From Solen grandis (Eukaryota > Mollusca > Bivalvia > Adapedonta > Solenidae), in contig CM037792.1 of the NCBI GenBank assembly GCA_021229015.1, positions 39,605,699 to 39,669,698 of the forward strand: a stretch of DNA of 64,000 nt, read 5' to 3'. Made by a program: the position numbers and the translations under genes. The notes under the pieces were generated by a model that saw only the letters and a list, made by a program, of their open reading frames with translations, did not search any database and was not told the origin of the DNA. Positions 25,801-35,028 of the stretch are shown here, one piece after another (position 1 is the stretch's first letter; each line of letters begins with the position of its first letter).

Positions 25801-28800
25801 ATCCATGTATACTTGTTTCATTCTTCATTTAATATATATAGTAAGTAAGTAATAGTTTATTGCTATATGGCCTCGGCCCTTGCTAATACATAATATACAA
25901 TACATCATACATGGCTAACATTACATTTATTGTGCACTCATATATAATACATATACACCATTGAACAACAGGTCAAGTTTGCATTAAATGTTTGCGTTTC
26001 AAGACACTTTGGAATCAAAACATTGCAATGTTTCTTATTAGGTTTTCGCACCTCGCAGTGCGAAAACCTATTGTTCTTCTTCTGTTTTATTTTTTTTTTT
26101 TCTTATTTTTCTAACCTTTTTTTGTGAACGGCATATCACCATGATAGAAAAAAAGTCACATGTTTGAAATTTTAATCAGTTATTACCACGTATTTGAAAA
26201 TGATCCTATCGTTGAGAAAATTTTCATTTATGTCTTACTTTTCCCGCCAGGGGGCGTTTTGCATGAAATTTATTAATGGCTAATAACTTACTTATTTGAG
26301 GTCCGATTCAAATGCGGTTTTTTGCATTCTGTTCCTTGTTGATAGCCAAATAAAATATGATAGGTTTCGAGGGTACGTGTCGCTGAAAGTATTTGAGCTA
26401 CAGAAGGTTGAAAGTTCGAACCTCGCAAAAAACTGTGCAAATGAGGGTAGGTCTACGAAAAACCTATCCATTTTTCTTAGAGATCAGATAGAAGAATTCT
26501 GTTTGCTGCAAATGATTTGCAAGACATATACGCACAAAATATATGGGGTGGCGAATTTAAGAAATGTATGGTTTGTCCTCTGCAAATGGTCAAACTTCAC
26601 TAAATTTTAGGAAAAGTTAAAGTTAAAATACGTTTTTTTATTTTTTTTTTTTTTTTTTTAAAGGGTTAAAAATTTTAAAAATAATTAAAAGGTAAGGTTT
26701 TTTTCCCCAAATAGCTCAAAAACTAAAAATATTTCATTGAGAGTATATGAACAAAAGTTTTAGTACTTTAAGAGCTCTTTCCAGTGATGTTTAGTTTTCG
26801 AAGATCAGACTTGATTTTGTCATATTACGGCAGTCCAAAGTTTGATCCTTTTTTGGAATGATTGTAAATCAGTTTTTATGCTTCAAATTCTGATACATAA
26901 GAATAAAAAGTTTGACTTGTGCGACTAGTTTACTTGATTGAACTATTTGCTGCTTTGCTAGGTACCTAACAGTAAAATTTTAATCAATTTTCTTTCTCAT
27001 TTTGCCGCTAGGGGGCGCTTTTTTTTTAAATCATTCTTTTGCTTATAACTCAAAAAGTTGAAGTCTGATTCGAATGCGGTTTTTTGCATTCTGTTCCCTG
27101 TTGATAGCCTAATAACATACGATAGGATTCGAGGGTCCATGTGGCTGAAAGCTTTTGAGCTATGGAAGGTTGTATGTTCGAACCTCGCAAAAAAAAAACA
27201 AAAAAAAAAACTGTGCAAATGAGGGTAGGTCTACGAAAAACCTATCCGTTTTTGTTAGAGATCAGATAGAAGAATTCTGTTTGCTGCATACGATTTGCAA
27301 GACATATACGTACAAAATATATGGGGTGGCGAATTATGGAAATGCGTGGTTTGTCCTCTAGAAACGGTAAAACTTCACTAAATTTTAGGAAAAATTAAAA
27401 TTTCAAAAACATGTTTTTGTCGCTCCTGACTTTATTTTCTGTTCATTCTTCATGCAATTTTCACACGATATGTATTGTTATGTTTGAAAGGGCCTCACAA
27501 TTCAAAAACTAAAAATGAATTGAAAAGGTCAAGGTCATATTACGATTATTGTGTTTTCCAAAACTAAAAATATTTCATTGAGAGTATATGAACAAAAGTT
27601 TTAGTTCTTCAAGAGCTTTCAAATTTTTAAGGTTTTTTGGAATAATTGTAAATCAGGTTTTATGCTTCAAATTCTGATACATAAGAATAAAAAGTTTGAC
27701 TAGTGCGACTTATATACTTGTTTGAACTATTTGCTTTTTTTGCAATTTTGTTTCTAATTTTGCCGCTAGAGGGCGTTTTGCTTAAAATCACTCTTTCAAA
27801 ATGTTTAAGTCTGATTGAAATGCGGTTTTCAGCATTTTGTTCCTTGTTGACTGCACCACAGAATGTGATGGATTTCAAGGGACAGGGTATGGGAAAATAT
27901 TTGCATGTTCTAACATTGCAAAAAAAAAAAAAAAACTGTGCAAATGAGAGTAGGTCTTCAAATACCTTTTCGTTCTGTTTCATATTGAAAATTGTGGCTG
28001 AGTTGAAATAAAGTGTTCAAGTTGATTAGGTTAAAAGCGAAAACCGGGATACCGCTTGCGGTTCTAGTTATTAATTCATTATTGTTAGATGAAAAAGGCA
28101 ATTAAACTTTCAAGTGTTGAATGTTCAAAATATATACTTGGAATATATTTCTGTCTTAAATCTTTGAACAAGTTAGAACACACAGGAAGTAGAACTCCGA
28201 CTCTACAATCATTAATACAAATATATATTATGGCCATATTCATGAAAACAAATCTTGGTATCTTTTAAAATGTCAAAATTAACAGAATAATTATTTCAGT
28301 TCTAAAATAATGTGAAAACTTAAATCGTTATGAATATAATTAAATTAAAAACTGTAAGTCATACATTGTATTTGTTTTGCCTGTTTACTTTACCCCCGGC
28401 AACAAAGTTTGTGTGTGTATGTGGAGGGGGCTGGGTGGGGTATGCCGGAATCATCTTGTCCTTCCGTCTGTCTGTGAACAAAATTTTGTCAGCTCTTCAT
28501 CTCTAACACCCAAAGCTTGAATTTGATGTAAGTTCACAGGATCAAACAGAATTATGTCTTGTGTATATTGTCGGCATGTTTTACAACAGAGTTACGGCCC
28601 TTTGTATTTTTTTGACACGATCTCGTCAGCACATGTTCTCCAAAACCCTAGCTCACATTGGATGAAACTTCACAAAATTAATCAGTGTCAAGCCTAGTTG
28701 TATATACTATCAACTTTTCATTTACATTTAGATGATATGGCCAATCCTTTCTTTTCTGTGACAAGCAATATGCAGGGGTATTCAGTTAAGTTTCCTATCT

Positions 28801-31800
28801 TACTTAGCTTAAGAAATCTGCAATTCAGTTCAAAAATATGCCATGAATTGAAAATTCTTAAATTAATAATGCAAATGTATGTAAATAATTTTATTTAATG
28901 TTAAATGCTGTATTGTTGGTATTGAAAACTATCATTGTCTTATCTTATAAGTGTATTTATAAAAGATGATACTAATTTTTGACATTTTTTTTTTAAAAAA
29001 AAATAAAGTTGTTTAGCTTATCTTTTTTGTACCACTTAAAACAAATTTCATAAATTTATCTTTTTAACATATATCTGAAACCTTTTTTAAGAATAGAAAA
29101 TGAATGCATAGCTTATAAAATAAAGTTAGGAATTCTAGTGATTCTACAGTTCATGTATTTGCAACTGACTATTAAAATTTAATTATGACATTGTGTGTGA
29201 CTACTGTCCATGTTAGATTCTGTATGAACAGCTTAAACACTTTGCTGAAGAGTCTTTCCATATAAACACATGTACTCCACTTAGAGAATCTCATTGGAGA
29301 CTTAAAATGATTTCACAAGAAAAACCGCTTGTTTGCAATTCTTGAGATTTAAACAACTCTGATTAATGAAATTGATTTTATCTTCTTCTTCTTATTGTTT
29401 GCCTTGGCAGTAATGCATGCTGTTGTTGTTTGTCAGAGAGTGCAAATGGCCCAGCATCCCTGATTTCAATTCTCTAGGGTTTTTTTCAAGGTTACCTTGC
29501 CCTTAACTTCTGGTCAGGGACCTACCCTGGGAGCACAGGGGCCATTTGACCCTTGGCTGGGGGTCTGTTCATAGGCATTTCTTGGTTTGAGTTTTAAAAC
29601 TAAACAACAAACTACATATTGACTATTTCATCATATGTTTGAATTCTCTTGAAGTGATCATTTCGAAGTATGTGTTGTGTTGTGGGCTGTGTTAGTTCTA
29701 AGTAGATCATGTTTAAATTATTGACAATCGAAGCTTTTCTTGACATAAACCTGAATTCCTTCGTTACTTGTGGTTATGGGCTTAAATATTTACATCATAG
29801 CATATATTTTAATTATTCAATTACTTAACCCTTTCCCTCATATAGACTCATTTTGACGCACTCAATAGGTATCACATAAAGCCTGATCTGCAGAAAACCA
29901 CAGTTAAACCTTACCAAATTTAATTACAGAATCCTCATTTCCAGACCACTGTGGAGCAGCGAACAGCATAAAACCTGATCAGCCTGTGAGTTACTCGCAG
30001 GCTGATCTGGTTTTATGCTGTTCGCATAGGTCTTTTCATGGTTTCCTCTATGAGGGAAAGGGTTAAGCTTTAAAGTAATTCAAACATACACTATTATAAG
30101 ATATGCCTCTTTAAGTTCAAATTGTCTGTTATCTTTAAGAATTGCCTTTCTCAAAGTTGTTAGTATTTTGTAGCCAGAACCTTGACTGATATTGTACTGA
30201 TGTATTTAACCCTTTCCCTCATAGAGGATACCATGAAAAGACCTATGCGAATTGGTCTTTTCACTGCTCCTCAGTGTTTTGGTAATAAGGATTTTACAAT
30301 TAAATTTGGTAAGGTTTGAGTTTGGCTTTCTGCAGATCAGGCTTTATGCGGTACCTATTGAGTGTGTCAAAATGAGTCTATATGAGGGAAAGGGTTAACA
30401 ACTAGAACTATCACTAAAGGTGATTCAAACCCCTGCATCCCACTTCGTCTTCATGTAATATGAGGGTTGGGCATGACTAGCGTGACTCCAGTATATCCCC
30501 CACTTCTGTTCATAGTATTTTTATGCCCTGTCAACTGCATTGCGTCCATTCATTTTGTGCACTTTCTTTTGTGCATTTGTTTGTTTGTCAGTCATACCTC
30601 AGGTTTACCTTTGCTTGAAGCTTATTTTCTACGAAGATGACTTTACATCTTAATGAAACTTGATAACAGATGTATATCAAGATATAAACTTTTAAAAATA
30701 CAAGAAAATATTTTATTTTGACCAACGTAAGCCAGCGGGGAACCAGTGTAGCCAAGACACATTTCCTTCATACATTGTATGCTAATTTTAAGCAGTCAGG
30801 TTCTGTTTTGATTTTGAATTCTGTCTCAACAGCCTCCACATGGGGAGACAGTACGCGGAGGGACAACCTACTACAGTCAGGGACAGGCACCCAACGCGTC
30901 CAAACCGAGCACCATCACCTACTACAGTCCCGAGATGCAGGTGTCCAAGAAGAAGCAAGTCCAAGTTAGACGTCCCAAGGCCGCGATACCCATAGTAAAC
31001 CCAGAGGTAGGGCATGAAGCCTCTAGTAGTAGGTTTACTTTGACTTGTGTTCCTCTAACAAAGTTGAAAGGGTTCAGTCAGAAATAGTGTTAATTGTAGA
31101 GAGAGATTACTGTACTGTTGAGTGGTCTAGTAATCCTAGGCTCATTTCACTAAATTTTGTACGTAAAACATCTTCATATATGTTAATTAGGACGTAAATG
31201 AAATGAATGACATACATGAAATTCTTGTGATTTTTTTTTCTGCACAAAAAGAGTGAGTTTGTTTAATATAGTAAAGTGAGTCATCTTTGTTCAAATAATT
31301 ATGACTGATCAAATTTGTTTGTACGAAATATAGTGAAACAGGAACCCTGTCCTTGGAAGTATGTTTGGCAAACTTCTGTCACAACTAGAGAAATGTTCCC
31401 TGAAAGACTGGTACTTTTAACCTGTGTTAACAATCCTTTGCACCATGTGGCCAGCCTTTTATATGCAGCCTGTCATCAGATTAACAAATCGCATCTTTAC
31501 TATTTGACCTTTGACTTTTATATAAGAGTCACCTGTGCCTTGTGGACACATCTTTTTTTTTACCATGACTGGCATCTTAGGAGATTTTTTTCCAATTAGG
31601 CATCGTCTTTGTTTTTTGTGAAGTATTTACAGGATTGTTTGATACTTGAATTATTTAATACCAGCCTGAACATACTGACTGTTCATTAAAGCTTCTTTAC
31701 AGTTTTACCCCGGCCCTTCCTGTTCATGACAAAGTCTCAGACTCTTCACACAAACAGAACCACAAATCAAGCCATGTGTTTTTTTGTGTAAACTGGGTCA

Positions 31801-32439
31801 ACCATTGACTGGCAATGATCACACTGTGGTCATTGGATAACCATGAGATAACCTGTAAGTCAGTTTGGCAACATCTATAAAACTGAAAATGTCCATTGAG
31901 ATACAAAAATAAATTTAAAGACAACAACACACTTATTGTTCTGGTAATTTGAATGCAATCAATAATCTGTGTACGTTTTATATAACCGTGTATTTCGTAT
32001 TCCTCAGGATATAAAGAAAGACGGAAATGAAGATAAAGCCAATCAACTGAAGAACAAAGAAGATTTTATAAAGCAAGAAACCAAAGACTCTGCAGATAGA
32101 AATGAAGTCAGAAAGGAAGTTAGCGATAATGTAGAAAAAAATGAGCAAAGTGATGACTCTAACAGTGAGGTTGTGGAATCCACCGTTGTTAAAAATGAAA
32201 ATGTAGATAATAACATAAATTCTAATGTAGGAAAAATGAAACCTCCACAAGAAATTAGTGTTGAAACAGTGGAAGCAAAGGTTGTGACAGAACCTCCACC
32301 AAAAACAGGAGAGAATGTTGGTACTGTTGCAAATGAGGTGCCAGATAAAGTGTCAGATAAGGACAGTCAAGAAGACTGGAAAGAATCTGCAGACGCTGAG
32401 GAGTTTTATGACGTTTCTGAAGAAACAGTGGAAACCTAG
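11772..32439 (+). CDS. CASC3: CASC3/MLN51/Barentsz exon junction complex core subunit, 13 coding exons (genomic span)
   Basis: Known role: CASC3 joins eIF4A3, MAGOH and RBM8A in the exon junction complex laid on spliced mRNA, stabilising eIF4A3 on RNA and acting in NMD, localisation and translation. Seen here: an acidic N-terminus with CESE and SEYDES stretches; ERQSGDG and DDDED..KNPAYIPRKG leading into the SELOR core; LWKDETRW..HDKF and APKSREELIAMYGYD, near-identical to the vertebrate core; RRYSSQRQR and GGTTYYSQ motifs of the vertebrate C-terminal half in the correct order. Joined exons give about 1,024 codons, longer than the roughly 700 residues of human CASC3, because exon 7 is expanded by RGG and YGGN repeats and exon 13 adds a tail of about 143 residues. 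All junctions are GT-AG and phase-consistent except exon 3 to exon 4. It is the only confident cellular gene in the window. Confidence 0.93.
12540..13191. mobile_element. hAT-like non-autonomous element containing a LINE tail, CASC3 intron 1
   Basis: CAGGGGTTTTCTTAAG at the left pairs with CTTAAGGAAACCCCTG at the right. ATGTTT directly flanks both sides (12534-12539, 13192-13197). CAGGGG termini are typical of hAT elements, though their usual duplication is 8 bp. Paired GGGCAAGT words sit near both ends. Confidence 0.7.
12700..13005 (+). pseudogene. 3' end of a non-LTR retrotransposon ORF and tail
   Basis: In frame, RTVAQWNLLPLQAHEAATVD then AFKAM and a stop at 12814-12816. The WNxLP..A.TVDxFK pattern is the usual C-terminus of CR1/L2-like RTs. 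A 3' UTR with an (AGA)n tail at 12980-13002 follows. It is a 5'-truncated dead copy. Confidence 0.7.
13272..13293 (+). CDS. CASC3: CASC3 exon 2 (22-nt small exon)
   Basis: Acceptor ..TTTTCAG| and strong donor |GTAAGTG. It encodes ESETEPA plus one base, continuing the acidic run after exon 1. It is very short but phase-consistent with both neighbours. Confidence 0.72.
13880..13934 (+). CDS. CASC3: CASC3 exon 3 (acidic, SEYDES)
   Basis: Acceptor ..TTTTACAG| and donor |GTAAGTAA. In the phase set by exon 2 it reads EISMSEYDESVTEDNRQP, similar to the vertebrate LSDYESAED segment. It ends in phase 2, which does not fit exon 4 (phase 0). Confidence 0.7.
13954..14195 (+). mobile_element. TTAA hairpin MITE, family 1, in CASC3 intron 3
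   Basis: Full-length copy with one mismatch in the central loop stem (TACTCTCAG). It lies 20 bases after the exon 3 donor. Confidence 0.88.
14612..14735 (+). mobile_element. SINE family B tail fragment in CASC3 intron 3
   Basis: GGTGTGGTATCATGCCACATG through GTCTCCAAATGACTGAAATAC; diverged and lacking the tRNA-like head. Confidence 0.7.
14829..14978 (+). CDS. CASC3: CASC3 exon 4 (Glu-rich, ERQSGDGE)
   Basis: Acceptor ..ACTATACAG| and donor GAG|GTAGGG. The open frame gives 50 residues, mostly Glu with Asp and Thr, ending DEERQSGDGE. Human CASC3 has GERQSGDGQ just before its core, so the frame is secure. The entering phase (0) conflicts with exon 3. Confidence 0.85.
15351..15437. repeat. (TA)n microsatellite, CASC3 intron 4
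   Basis: About 85 bases of TA repeat with one small interruption near 15390. Confidence 0.95.
15745..15884 (+). CDS. CASC3: CASC3 exon 5 (SELOR core, first half)
   Basis: Acceptor ..AAATGTAG| and donor AAAAG|GTGAGA. Encodes EQPNQNLDDDEDKKNPAYIP and then RKGAFYEHDMR. This is the first half of the SELOR module; an aromatic residue in the human GLFFEHD stretch stacks on RNA, and here it reads GAFYEHD, keeping aromatics at both positions. Confidence 0.95.
16743..16910 (+). CDS. CASC3: CASC3 exon 6 (SELOR core, second half)
   Basis: Acceptor ..TGATGCAG| and donor CACG|GTAAGT. Encodes KLWKDETRWIHDKF and then APKSREELIAMYGYDI, nearly identical to the vertebrate segment. The Trp in RWIHDKF is the position that packs on eIF4A3 in the human complex. 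This is the most diagnostic exon. Confidence 0.96.
17030..17220 (+). pseudogene. Possible LINE fossil in CASC3 intron 6
   Basis: AGACTGAGATGGTTAGGCCA reads RLRWLGHVEY, like the R.RWLGH motif near the C-terminus of many LINE RTs. Stops follow soon after; the rest is unrecognisable. Confidence 0.35.
17543..17612 (+). mobile_element. SINE family B fragment in CASC3 intron 6
   Basis: Short decayed match (GATGTGGTATCATGCCTCATG) to the start of the family B tail module. Confidence 0.45.
17936..19184 (+). CDS. CASC3: CASC3 exon 7 (1,249 nt; RGG box and YGGN repeat domain)
   Basis: Acceptor ..CTGTTACAG| and donor CAG|GTATGT. It enters as RRGKTQFRDFLPESDKRRR and gives 416 residues with no stop. An RGG box (about 18088-18160) is followed by six or so 21-nt units reading RDNYGGN (about 18310-18440), then a long Arg/Asn/Asp/Gly-rich stretch and a more normal C-terminal part with LNVPATKSY and EGMKDLNVTV, similar to the vertebrate VAQLNIAEQ segment. 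The strand is strongly purine-biased, which leaves long stop-free frames on both strands; those are shadows. Arg/Gly-rich segments fit RNA binding or condensate behaviour (inference). Confidence 0.9.
19784..20030 (+). repeat. Dispersed repeat in CASC3 intron 7
   Basis: Starts with the small hairpin GCCCACTTGAAGAGTGGGC and ends CGGACAACTCTTGTTT; CCCCTGGGGTCA and AAGGTCACAGTGACCTT dyads are inside. The layout is of a bivalve-type dispersed element; no coding potential. Confidence 0.45.
20301..20364 (+). CDS. CASC3: CASC3 exon 8
   Basis: Acceptor TTTTGTTGCAG| and donor ACAG|GTCAGT. Encodes NYTSSSQQQQDERRETDTAQ plus T and one base. Short and polar; it is supported by phase continuity with exons 7 and 9. 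Confidence 0.8.
21288..21398 (+). CDS. CASC3: CASC3 exon 9 (RRYSSQRQR motif)
   Basis: Acceptor ..CTTCCACAG| and donor AAAA|GTGAGT. It reads PSSHQPRRYSSQRQRNPEGP onward. Human CASC3 has AKRYSSQRQRPVPEPP at the matching place, so the frame is certain. Confidence 0.93.
21758..21914. mobile_element. TTAA MITE, family 2, in CASC3 intron 9
   Basis: Same layout as 431-575: CTAAGGTAAAGTCCCTG..CAGGGACATTACCTTAA. Its right TTAA is also the left TTAA of the next element. Confidence 0.65.
21911..22152 (-). mobile_element. TTAA hairpin MITE, family 1, in CASC3 intron 9
   Basis: Full-length copy in reverse orientation. It starts in the terminal TTAA of the family 2 MITE and ends about 100 bases before exon 10. 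Confidence 0.88.
22253..22306 (+). CDS. CASC3: CASC3 exon 10
   Basis: Acceptor ..GTGTTGCAG| and donor CAAG|GTAAGC. Encodes FPGPNVTTSQQVIHRQQ in the phase required by exons 9 and 11. No distinctive domain is visible. Confidence 0.8.
23016..23371 (+). CDS. CASC3: CASC3 exon 11 (proline/glycine-rich)
   Basis: Acceptor ..TTTATTTTCAG| and donor CACAG|GTGAGA. Encodes about 118 residues, very rich in Pro with Gly and Val, for example LPRGPPPPHLIVPVGQG and PPPMMAPGMIYTAGPPPAF. It corresponds in order and style to the Pro-rich region of human CASC3. The DNA is GC-rich, unlike the flanking introns. Confidence 0.88.
23900..25420 (+). repeat. 321-bp tandem array in CASC3 intron 11
   Basis: CATCTCCTCTGAAACCACTGG recurs at 23993, 24191, 24511, 24832 and 25153; the last three intervals are 320, 321 and 321 bases. 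Each unit has two half-units that both end in GTTGCTAAAAT, so it was itself built by duplication. The array is preceded by TCGTCCGTCGTCGTGTGTCG and closed by GTGAGTGATTTAGGGCCTCA, words that recur in the elements at 41242 and 63660. Confidence 0.88.
25839..25965 (-). pseudogene. LINE 3' tail fragment in CASC3 intron 11
   Basis: On the minus strand it ends CAATAAACTATTACTTACTTAC, resembling the 3' end and (ACTT)n tail of the LINE at 44612. Only about 130 bases remain. Confidence 0.55.
26041..28067 (+). mobile_element. 2-kb element made of three 760-bp direct repeats, CASC3 intron 11
   Basis: It begins with the hairpin GGTTTTCGCACCTCGCAGTG and ends GCGAAAACCGGGATACCGCT. Landmark GCCGC/ACC(A/T)AGGGGGCG recurs at 26244, 27005 and 27763 (761 and 758 bases). 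Each unit holds ATGCGGTTTT, GTTGATAGCC and CTGTGCAAATGAG words. The third unit is shorter. Open frames inside repeat with the units and have no recognisable domain. Confidence 0.75.
28068..29820 (+). other. CASC3 intron 11, middle part
   Basis: Mostly AT-rich. A dispersed-repeat-like stretch starts TACCCCCGGCAACAAAGTTTG (28391-28650), of a style frequent in bivalves. No exon signal. Confidence 0.4.
29825..30066 (+). mobile_element. TTAA hairpin MITE, family 1, in CASC3 intron 11
   Basis: Full-length copy, TTAA at both ends, hairpin intact (one change, CCTGTGAGT). Confidence 0.88.
30206..30398 (-). mobile_element. TTAA hairpin MITE, family 1, hairpin deleted
   Basis: Reverse copy of 193 bp. 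The hairpin is replaced by a short TTGGTCTTTTCA stretch between CCTATGCGAA and CTGCTCCTCAG. Both TTAA ends are kept. Confidence 0.85.
30420..30515 (+). repeat. Dispersed repeat pair with 55560-55665
   Basis: CATCCCACTTCGTCTTCATG and ATATCCCCCACTTCTG match words in 55560-55665 (CATCCCACCTTGTCTTCAAG, ATAGCCCCCACTTCCTG). Probably fragments of one family. Confidence 0.5.
30833..31006 (+). CDS. CASC3: CASC3 exon 12 (GGTTYYSQ motif)
   Basis: Acceptor ..CTCAACAG| and donor CAGAG|GTAGGG. Encodes 58 residues with VRGGTTYYSQGQ and a second TITYYSPEMQ, followed by KKKQVQVRRPK and IPIVNPE. Human CASC3 ends with GGVTYYNPAQQQ..RRTPQPV.IKPPPPE, so this is the conserved end of the vertebrate-like protein. 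It follows a 7.5-kb repeat-filled intron. Confidence 0.92.
32008..32439 (+). CDS. CASC3: CASC3 exon 13 (acidic/lysine-rich C-terminal extension, stop)
   Basis: Acceptor ..TATTCCTCAG|. Encodes 143 residues and TAG, beginning DIKKDGNEDKANQLKNKEDF and ending ESADAEEFYDVSEETVET. It is rich in Lys, Glu, Asp and Asn, predicted disordered, with no Cys. Phase is continuous with exon 12. The human protein ends shortly after the residues encoded by exon 12, so this tail is extra; whether all transcripts include it is unknown. Confidence 0.78.
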   Translation, partial: DIKKDGNEDKANQLKNKEDFIKQETKDSADRNEVRKEVSDNVEKNEQSDDSNSEVVESTVVKNENVDNNINSNVGKMKPPQEISVETVEAKVVTEPPPKTGENVGTVANEVPDKVSDKDSQEDWKESADAEEFYDVSEETVET

Positions 32440-32487
32440 TTAGATTGCATTCCGTGACGCTTTTCTTTTCTTTTTTATCTTTTCTCA

Positions 32488-32528
<41 letters not shown>

Positions 32529-32718
32529 TTTGCTCTTTTTAAAAAAATTTTTTAAGGTAATATATTACATAGCATGTCCCCAGTTGTATCCAGTTTTTTT
32601 TTCCTTGTCCTTGAATTTTTTCAGCTGGTAATGTTAAATTAATTTTTCCCTTTTTTTTAGGCATGGTCCTCACTCTGGTTTTGCCGTCAGTGTTGGCAAT
32701 GTGGTTGTCATGGAAATG

Positions 32719-33016
32719 TTAACCCTTTCCCTCATATAGACTCATTTTAACCCTTTCCCTCATATAGACTCATTTTAACCCTTTCCCTCATATAGACTCA
32801 TTTTGACACACTCAATAGGTACCACATAAAGCCTGATCTGCAGAAAACCACAGTTAAACCTTACCAAATTTAATTACAAAATCCTCATTTCCAAACCACT
32901 GAGGAGCAGCGAACAGCATAAAACCTGATCAGCCTGCGAGTTACTCGCAGGCTGATCTGGTTTTATGCTGTTCGCCAAGGTCTTTTCATGGTTTCCTCTA
33001 TGAGGGAAAGGGTTAA
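32719..33016 (+). mobile_element. TTAA hairpin MITE, family 1, with three tandem heads
   Basis: The 28-bp head (TTAACCCTTTCCCTCATATA through CATT) is repeated at 32719, 32747 and 32775 before a complete element. It lies in the CASC3 3' UTR or just beyond. Confidence 0.88.
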
Positions 33017-33582
33017 TGTTAGCCATGACTTCTAAACTATTCAAATCACTTTCATCAAACTTAACAAATGTATTCTCTGTCACAGGGGATAGAGCCTCAT
33101 CAAGAGCAATAACTGTTAGGCCCATTTTGACCAAATTTATCTTTCCTTTTTAAAAAAGCAAAACAAAAAAAACCATCGAGTGTTGATATCTTATTTTTTA
33201 TTATCTTAATGTTATATTCCATTTAAAAGTTAGTCATATGATATGTAATATTGCTGGAAAACTTAGATTTCTTACTTGGGTGTTTTTTGTTGTTGTTTTT
33301 TCAGGCAATATATAAATTCATTTCATCCTATAGTTGGGATTTTTTTTTTCCCAATAAGTACCAGTCCTTATAAAATCAAGATAAGAGGGGGGAAAGTTAT
33401 TACTCATTTTCATTTGTATTCCTTTATTTGATCCTCAAAAACTTCATGTTTTGGTCATGTGGAGAGACGCAATATATTCTGTAATGATGTTGCTAAAACG
33501 TTATATTATTTGCAAACATTACATATCTAATTCCCACATATTTGTGTTCCATATCTTGTGTTTGTTACTGGGCAATGGTCAG

Positions 33583-33860
33583 TTAACCCTTTACCTCATG
33601 TAGACTTATTTTGATGTTTTTAGAAACAGAGCAGACCACTCTTTCCAAGAGCTGTCTGATCAGGGTCTCCTCTCTTTGTTCATACAAGAGTGTAGCTCAG
33701 ATTCTACACAGTCTGCACAGCACAGAAAAATCCATTGAATCATAAACCATAGAAAATTCAGTATATTAATATTCATCAAGTCATAAAATTGTTCATGAAT
33801 ATTTTTGAGGAACATGAATATTTATGAGGTACATGAATATTTATGAGGTAAAGGGTTTAC
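33583..33860 (+). mobile_element. TTAA MITE, family 3
   Basis: Ends TTAACCCTTTACCTCAT and ATGAGGTAAAGGGTTTA. Interior AAGAGCTGTCTGATCAGGG and repeated ATGAATATTTATGAGG words. It matches 62858-63128 in opposite orientation. Confidence 0.6.
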
Positions 33861-34251
33861 ATTCTTTGTAGTCGATATGTACACTGCTTTCAATTTTACT
33901 GTTTGGACCTTGATATGATTATTTTAGTTGATGCTTGCGTTTTATAGATACACATTTATATGAAATATTTCACAAAATGATAATAATTGATGAATAATAA
34001 ATGTCATAGATAAGTACATTATTAGAAGTACAGAGTGTGGCTCACTTTTTTGTATTGCATGTATCGGATTAAATGTAAATTTGTAAAAAAATAAGAAAAA
34101 AACAACATTACAATTAACTCCTTAAACATGATGAAAGGGTCTGTATTATTTTATCCCATATCCATTTGCTTTTAGCTAATAAGAATTACATATTAAATTT
34201 AAAAAAAAAAAATGGTTTTAGTTTGACGAAGGGTGGATTGACTTGAGGTTA

Positions 34252-34370
34252 TCAAATTCTCACATGTCTACAGCGTGATACTGCAATGTGGCAGCACTAT
34301 ACCTGTCTCAAGTAGACATAGTCTCTGAATGACTCGAATACTGTTGGTGGGTCGTTAAAAACAAGGAAAG
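34252..34370 (+). mobile_element. SINE family B tail fragment
   Basis: ACAGCGTGATACTGCAATGTGG to GTTGGTGGGTCGTTAAAAAC; 3' module only. Confidence 0.72.
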
Positions 34371-34771
34371 AAAGATCAACTACAAACCTTGAACTGTGAT
34401 TTTGTCATGCATTGAGACTTTTTTGTGCAATTGTTTATCATGATAAAATGCATGACTTGGGGTCATGGCTTAAATGTGGAGGTCATACTTATAGATTGAA
34501 GGTCAAAACATGGGTGTATAAAACATTGTCTTGGTAGTAACTTCCTTAAGCATTAAAGAACTTTAAAATAACTTGGTACAAGTAATTAACATGACCAGAC
34601 ACCATTTAGTTGCATGACCAAAGTCAGTAGGTCAAATGTCAAGGTCACAAGGTCAAACTTAGTCCTTATCCAGGCTGTTAACTGTTCATCAAAAGTTATA
34701 CTCCCTACTTCACAGAAGTTAAGGCTATGTATGAATCATGCTTGTCACTTCACTCACATTACAAGAAGAGA

Positions 34772-35028
34772 GGGGGCCTCCGTGGCCGAGAGGGTAAAGT
34801 TGCTGAGTTTAACACTCACTCAGCCCCTTACCGCATGGATTCGATTCGGGCATGGACATTCGGATTTTCTCTAAGATCCTTCCTGCTAGCTTGTGGAAGG
34901 TTGGTGGTTCTGCCCGAATACCTCCGTGAATTTGGGTCTTCCTCTACCTGTGATTAGCTGGATGTTGCTATATGCCTGAAATACTGTCGCAGCGACGGTT
35001 AACTAAAAAAAAAAAAAAGAATCCGTCA
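34772..35028 (+). mobile_element. SINE family A, diverged copy with 11-bp target duplication
   Basis: Head GGCCTCCGTGGCCGAGAGGG, body and GCGACGG tail ending in a run of A. It is flanked by ACAAGAAGAGA at 34761-34771 and 35029-35039. Confidence 0.87.

Larger units (their letters stand above)
32440..34010 (+). other. Putative CASC3 3' UTR and downstream region
   Basis: After the stop there is a T-rich stretch including a pure T run of about 35 at 32493-32527, then a TTAA hairpin MITE (32719-33016) and a diverged MITE (33583-33860). The first canonical AATAAA I find downstream is at 33996-34001. The real polyadenylation site cannot be fixed from sequence alone. Confidence 0.35.

Noticed and set aside
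27155..28011. ORFs in the 2-kb intron element (68-107 codons)
   Set aside because: They repeat with the 760-bp unit, contain poly-A/Lys runs and are not maintained in the same frame; no domain.
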